Program-made: the position numbers and the translations under genes
Notes under the pieces: generated by a model
Seen by the model: only the letters and a program-made list of their open reading frames with translations
Database searches by the model: none
What the model was told of the DNA's origin: nothing
Shown: positions 62,633 through 64,000 of the stretch, piece after piece
Layout of the letters: the number at the start of each line of letters is the position of its first letter
Position numbering within the stretch: position 1 is the first letter of the stretch
Assembly (NCBI RefSeq): GCF_042678145.1
Contig: NZ_JBHUDG010000020.1
Span: 178,181-242,180, forward strand
Direction: 5' to 3'
Length of the DNA stretch: 64,000 bases
Origin: Pseudopedobacter beijingensis
GTDB taxonomy: Bacteria > Bacteroidota > Bacteroidia > Sphingobacteriales > Sphingobacteriaceae

Positions 62633-63619
62633 CTATTTACTCAATATCCAACTAAATTTGTACTCTAAAGAAGGAATCTTCATACGCTCTGCAACCCTCA
62701 ATAACCTTGCAGGTAAAGCTAGAAGATAATCCCTACCTTTCTCTGCTGCATCATTAAGTCCCGTAAGATGTTCCAATCCCCAATCTACATTCAGTTCCTT
62801 TAATATATCAACATAATCTACCGCAGTATAAACACCTATCCTTTGTGCAGCATCTGTAAAATGGCCGAATGTCTCTCCTGACTTAATTCCTATTTCTCTT
62901 AAAAAATGAGCAGGCATTACAATTTTCTTTCTCATCATATCCTCAAAAGCAAGTATAACCTCACTTGGGTCTACTTTTATAGCCTCACTAATAAAAGACT
63001 TATAAGCCTTTGCATGCCTTGCCTCGTCAGAAGCAATAACCCCACACATCTTAGACAATAATTTATCACCAGCTTGCTTAGCTAAACTAGCAACTCTTCT
63101 ATGCGATACGTTAGTAGCTAACTCCTGAAAAGAAGTATATATAAAGTTTCTATAAGGATCAGCTCCAGTACCAATATCAAAACCGTCCTGTATCAAATAT
63201 TGGGTAGAGATCTCCATTGCTCTCATATCAACCCTCCCGGATAGATATAAGTATTTATTTAATAAATCACCATGACGATTTTCCTCTGCTGTCCATGCTC
63301 TAACCCACTTCATCCAGCCACCTTGTTCACTTTTAGAAACATCATCAACCATAGTCAACCAAGACTCATATGTAGGTAAGGCTTCTTCTGTTATGGTATC
63401 ACCAATTAATACAGCCAACAAATCATAAGACAGTTCCCTTGTACTTTCCTGTAAATCTCTAACTTCATCAAAAAAAGTATCTTTACTAGAATCAGGTAAA
63501 AAATCAGCCGGCTGCCACATTTCTTCAACGGGCTTTAAGTATTCTGCCATTTCACCTAACATAAAAGGTTCTAGATAAGTCATGACTTCCTTTCTAGATC
63601 CTACCGATAAATCATGCAT
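62633..63619 (-). CDS. Soluble acyl-ACP desaturase
   Basis: This 328-aa protein is a plant-type stearoyl-ACP desaturase family member. The di-iron ligands lie in EENRHG and DEARHA, with further Glu residues in DLQESTREL and in the helix YTSFQELATNVSHRR. It would introduce a cis double bond into acyl-ACP using ferredoxin and O2. It is a soluble cytosolic enzyme, not the membrane DesA type. A -7 element (TATATTTG, 63638-63645 on the minus strand) lies about 19 bases before ATG 63619. The neighbour makes acyl lipids, which fits a lipid-modification context. Confidence 0.93.
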   Translation of the reverse strand: MHDLSVGSRKEVMTYLEPFMLGEMAEYLKPVEEMWQPADFLPDSSKDTFFDEVRDLQESTRELSYDLLAVLIGDTITEEALPTYESWLTMVDDVSKSEQGGWMKWVRAWTAEENRHGDLLNKYLYLSGRVDMRAMEISTQYLIQDGFDIGTGADPYRNFIYTSFQELATNVSHRRVASLAKQAGDKLLSKMCGVIASDEARHAKAYKSFISEAIKVDPSEVILAFEDMMRKKIVMPAHFLREIGIKSGETFGHFTDAAQRIGVYTAVDYVDILKELNVDWGLEHLTGLNDAAEKGRDYLLALPARLLRVAERMKIPSLEYKFSWILSK

Positions 63620-63637
63620 AGATTATTATTATGAACA

Positions 63638-63645
63638 CAAATATA
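63638..63645 (-). promoter_or_regulatory. -7 element of the desaturase gene
   Basis: TATATTTG on the minus strand fits TAnnTTTG; transcription would start roughly 15 bases before ATG 63619. No TTTG is found at -33. Confidence 0.45.
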
Positions 63646-63794
63646 ACGATAATAGAAGACTTTAAGGACTTTAAAAAAAAGAAATTGGCAGAAAGAAAAG
63701 TTCAAAGTACCAATAAATCGGCAAGTTATGAAGCTAAATAGATAAGTCTGCCAAGTATTTTACTAAAAACTAAAGAAACACCAATACCAGAAAA

Positions 63795-63929
63795 ATGGAA
63801 AATGAGCAGATGTTAATTCCGGCCCCCCTTGAATCCCTTAATGAGTTCACAGACAGGACTGGCCCCAAGGTATTCGGAGCCACATGGATCATCGCTGCAA
63901 TAGCTTTCAAATCTTTTTCAAACAAATAA
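63795..63929 (+). CDS. Uncharacterised 44-aa peptide
   Basis: ATG 63795 opens a 44-codon frame ending at TAA 63927-63929. The product has a polar, acidic N-terminal half (starting MENEQMLIPAPLESLNEFTD). Its C-terminal half is hydrophobic (KVFGATWIIAAIAFKSFSNK), with positive charges at both ends of the hydrophobic run. The codons are richer in G and C than the flanking spacer. The stop directly abuts a hairpin (63930-63957) that would terminate it. Possible natures are a leader-type peptide precursor, a small membrane peptide or a toxin-like peptide. No similar gene is known to me. Confidence 0.5.
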   Translation: MENEQMLIPAPLESLNEFTDRTGPKVFGATWIIAAIAFKSFSNK

Positions 63930-63958
63930 GGGCCGGTAAGCATGAAGCTTCCGGCCCT
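63928..63958. terminator. Terminator of the rRNA operon, shared with the peptide
   Basis: GGGCCGG (63930-63936) pairs with CCGGCCC (63951-63957), and an inner AAGC/GCTT stem fills the loop. On the minus strand it is followed by a T-rich run ending the 5S transcript. On the plus strand TCTTT follows the peptide stop. Confidence 0.75.
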
Positions 63959-63969
63959 CTTTAAGGTTC

Positions 63970-64000
63970 GGCACCGACCTACTCTCCCACGTGTTACCGC
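63970..64000 (-). rRNA. 5S rRNA, 3' end only
   Basis: The last 31 bases are the reverse complement of a 5S rRNA 3' portion (GCGGTAACACGTGGGAGAGT, then AGGTCGGTGC). The rest of the gene and the preceding 23S lie beyond the window edge, so an rRNA operon on the minus strand starts to the right. Confidence 0.88.

Overview
The window looks like the chromosome of a low-GC member of the Bacteroidota, most likely family Sphingobacteriaceae (Pedobacter or a close relative). The grounds are: TAnnTTTG (-7) and TTTG (-33) promoter elements, almost no Shine-Dalgarno sequences, a long three-domain IspG, a lipoprotein TamL beside TamB, a DUF3467 gene near rpoBC, and a SMUG2-type DNA glycosylase. No plasmid, phage, CRISPR array or intact insertion sequence was seen, so most of the window is core chromosome.

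Layout. 1-2.4 kb: two tRNA genes (Ser, Pro) with their own promoter and a 7TM-HD phosphohydrolase. 2.6-9.6 kb: a secreted protein of unknown function, two tandem POT peptide transporters, a GT2 polyprenol-phosphate mannosyltransferase, ruvB and an unknown cytosolic protein. 9.6-13.3 kb (minus strand): lipocalin, ispG and a small lipoprotein. 13.3-17.4 kb is the most accessory-looking part: a 680-bp spacer with a decayed or very small reading frame and 11-bp tandem repeats, an orphan protein, and an operon of three exported proteins of which two are paralogues. 17.6-25.4 kb: a PAS-LuxR regulator with a perfect dyad upstream, a PspC/LiaF-like pair, an SDR, an MlaE-MlaF ABC pair, an rRNA-methyltransferase-like protein, an unknown lipoprotein and SMUG2. 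25.4-32.9 kb: tamB-tamL. 33.1-43.6 kb: trxA, a TetR-small protein-MFS operon with an operator-like palindrome, an OmpH-like lipoprotein, guanine deaminase, an S4 protein, dapD, GT4, a Sua5/YrdC protein, a CCA-adding enzyme, a pRiA4b ORF-3-like protein and miaA.

43.7-57.4 kb is the translation/transcription core, all on the minus strand: tRNA-Thr-Tyr-Gly-Thr-tuf, then tRNA-Trp-secE-nusG-rplK-rplA-rplJ-rplL-rpoB-rpoC, with a second identical tRNA-Thr(TGT) beyond the rpoC terminator. A consensus promoter lies inside the tuf terminator hairpin, and attenuator-like hairpins lie after nusG and after rplL. 57.6-60.7 kb: an HPF-like protein, a tyrosine recombinase, rpsU, apt and a helix-hairpin-helix protein. 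60.8-63.6 kb: a fused O-/N-acyltransferase resembling OlsF (amino-acid lipid synthesis) convergent with a soluble acyl-ACP desaturase. The window ends in the 3' end of a 5S rRNA gene (minus strand), preceded by a previously uncalled 44-codon reading frame that abuts the rRNA terminator hairpin.

The least explained items are the 44-aa peptide at 63795-63929, the exported-protein operon at 14560-17336 and the small fragment frame at 13672-13821. Nothing here proves a new system; those three are the best candidates.
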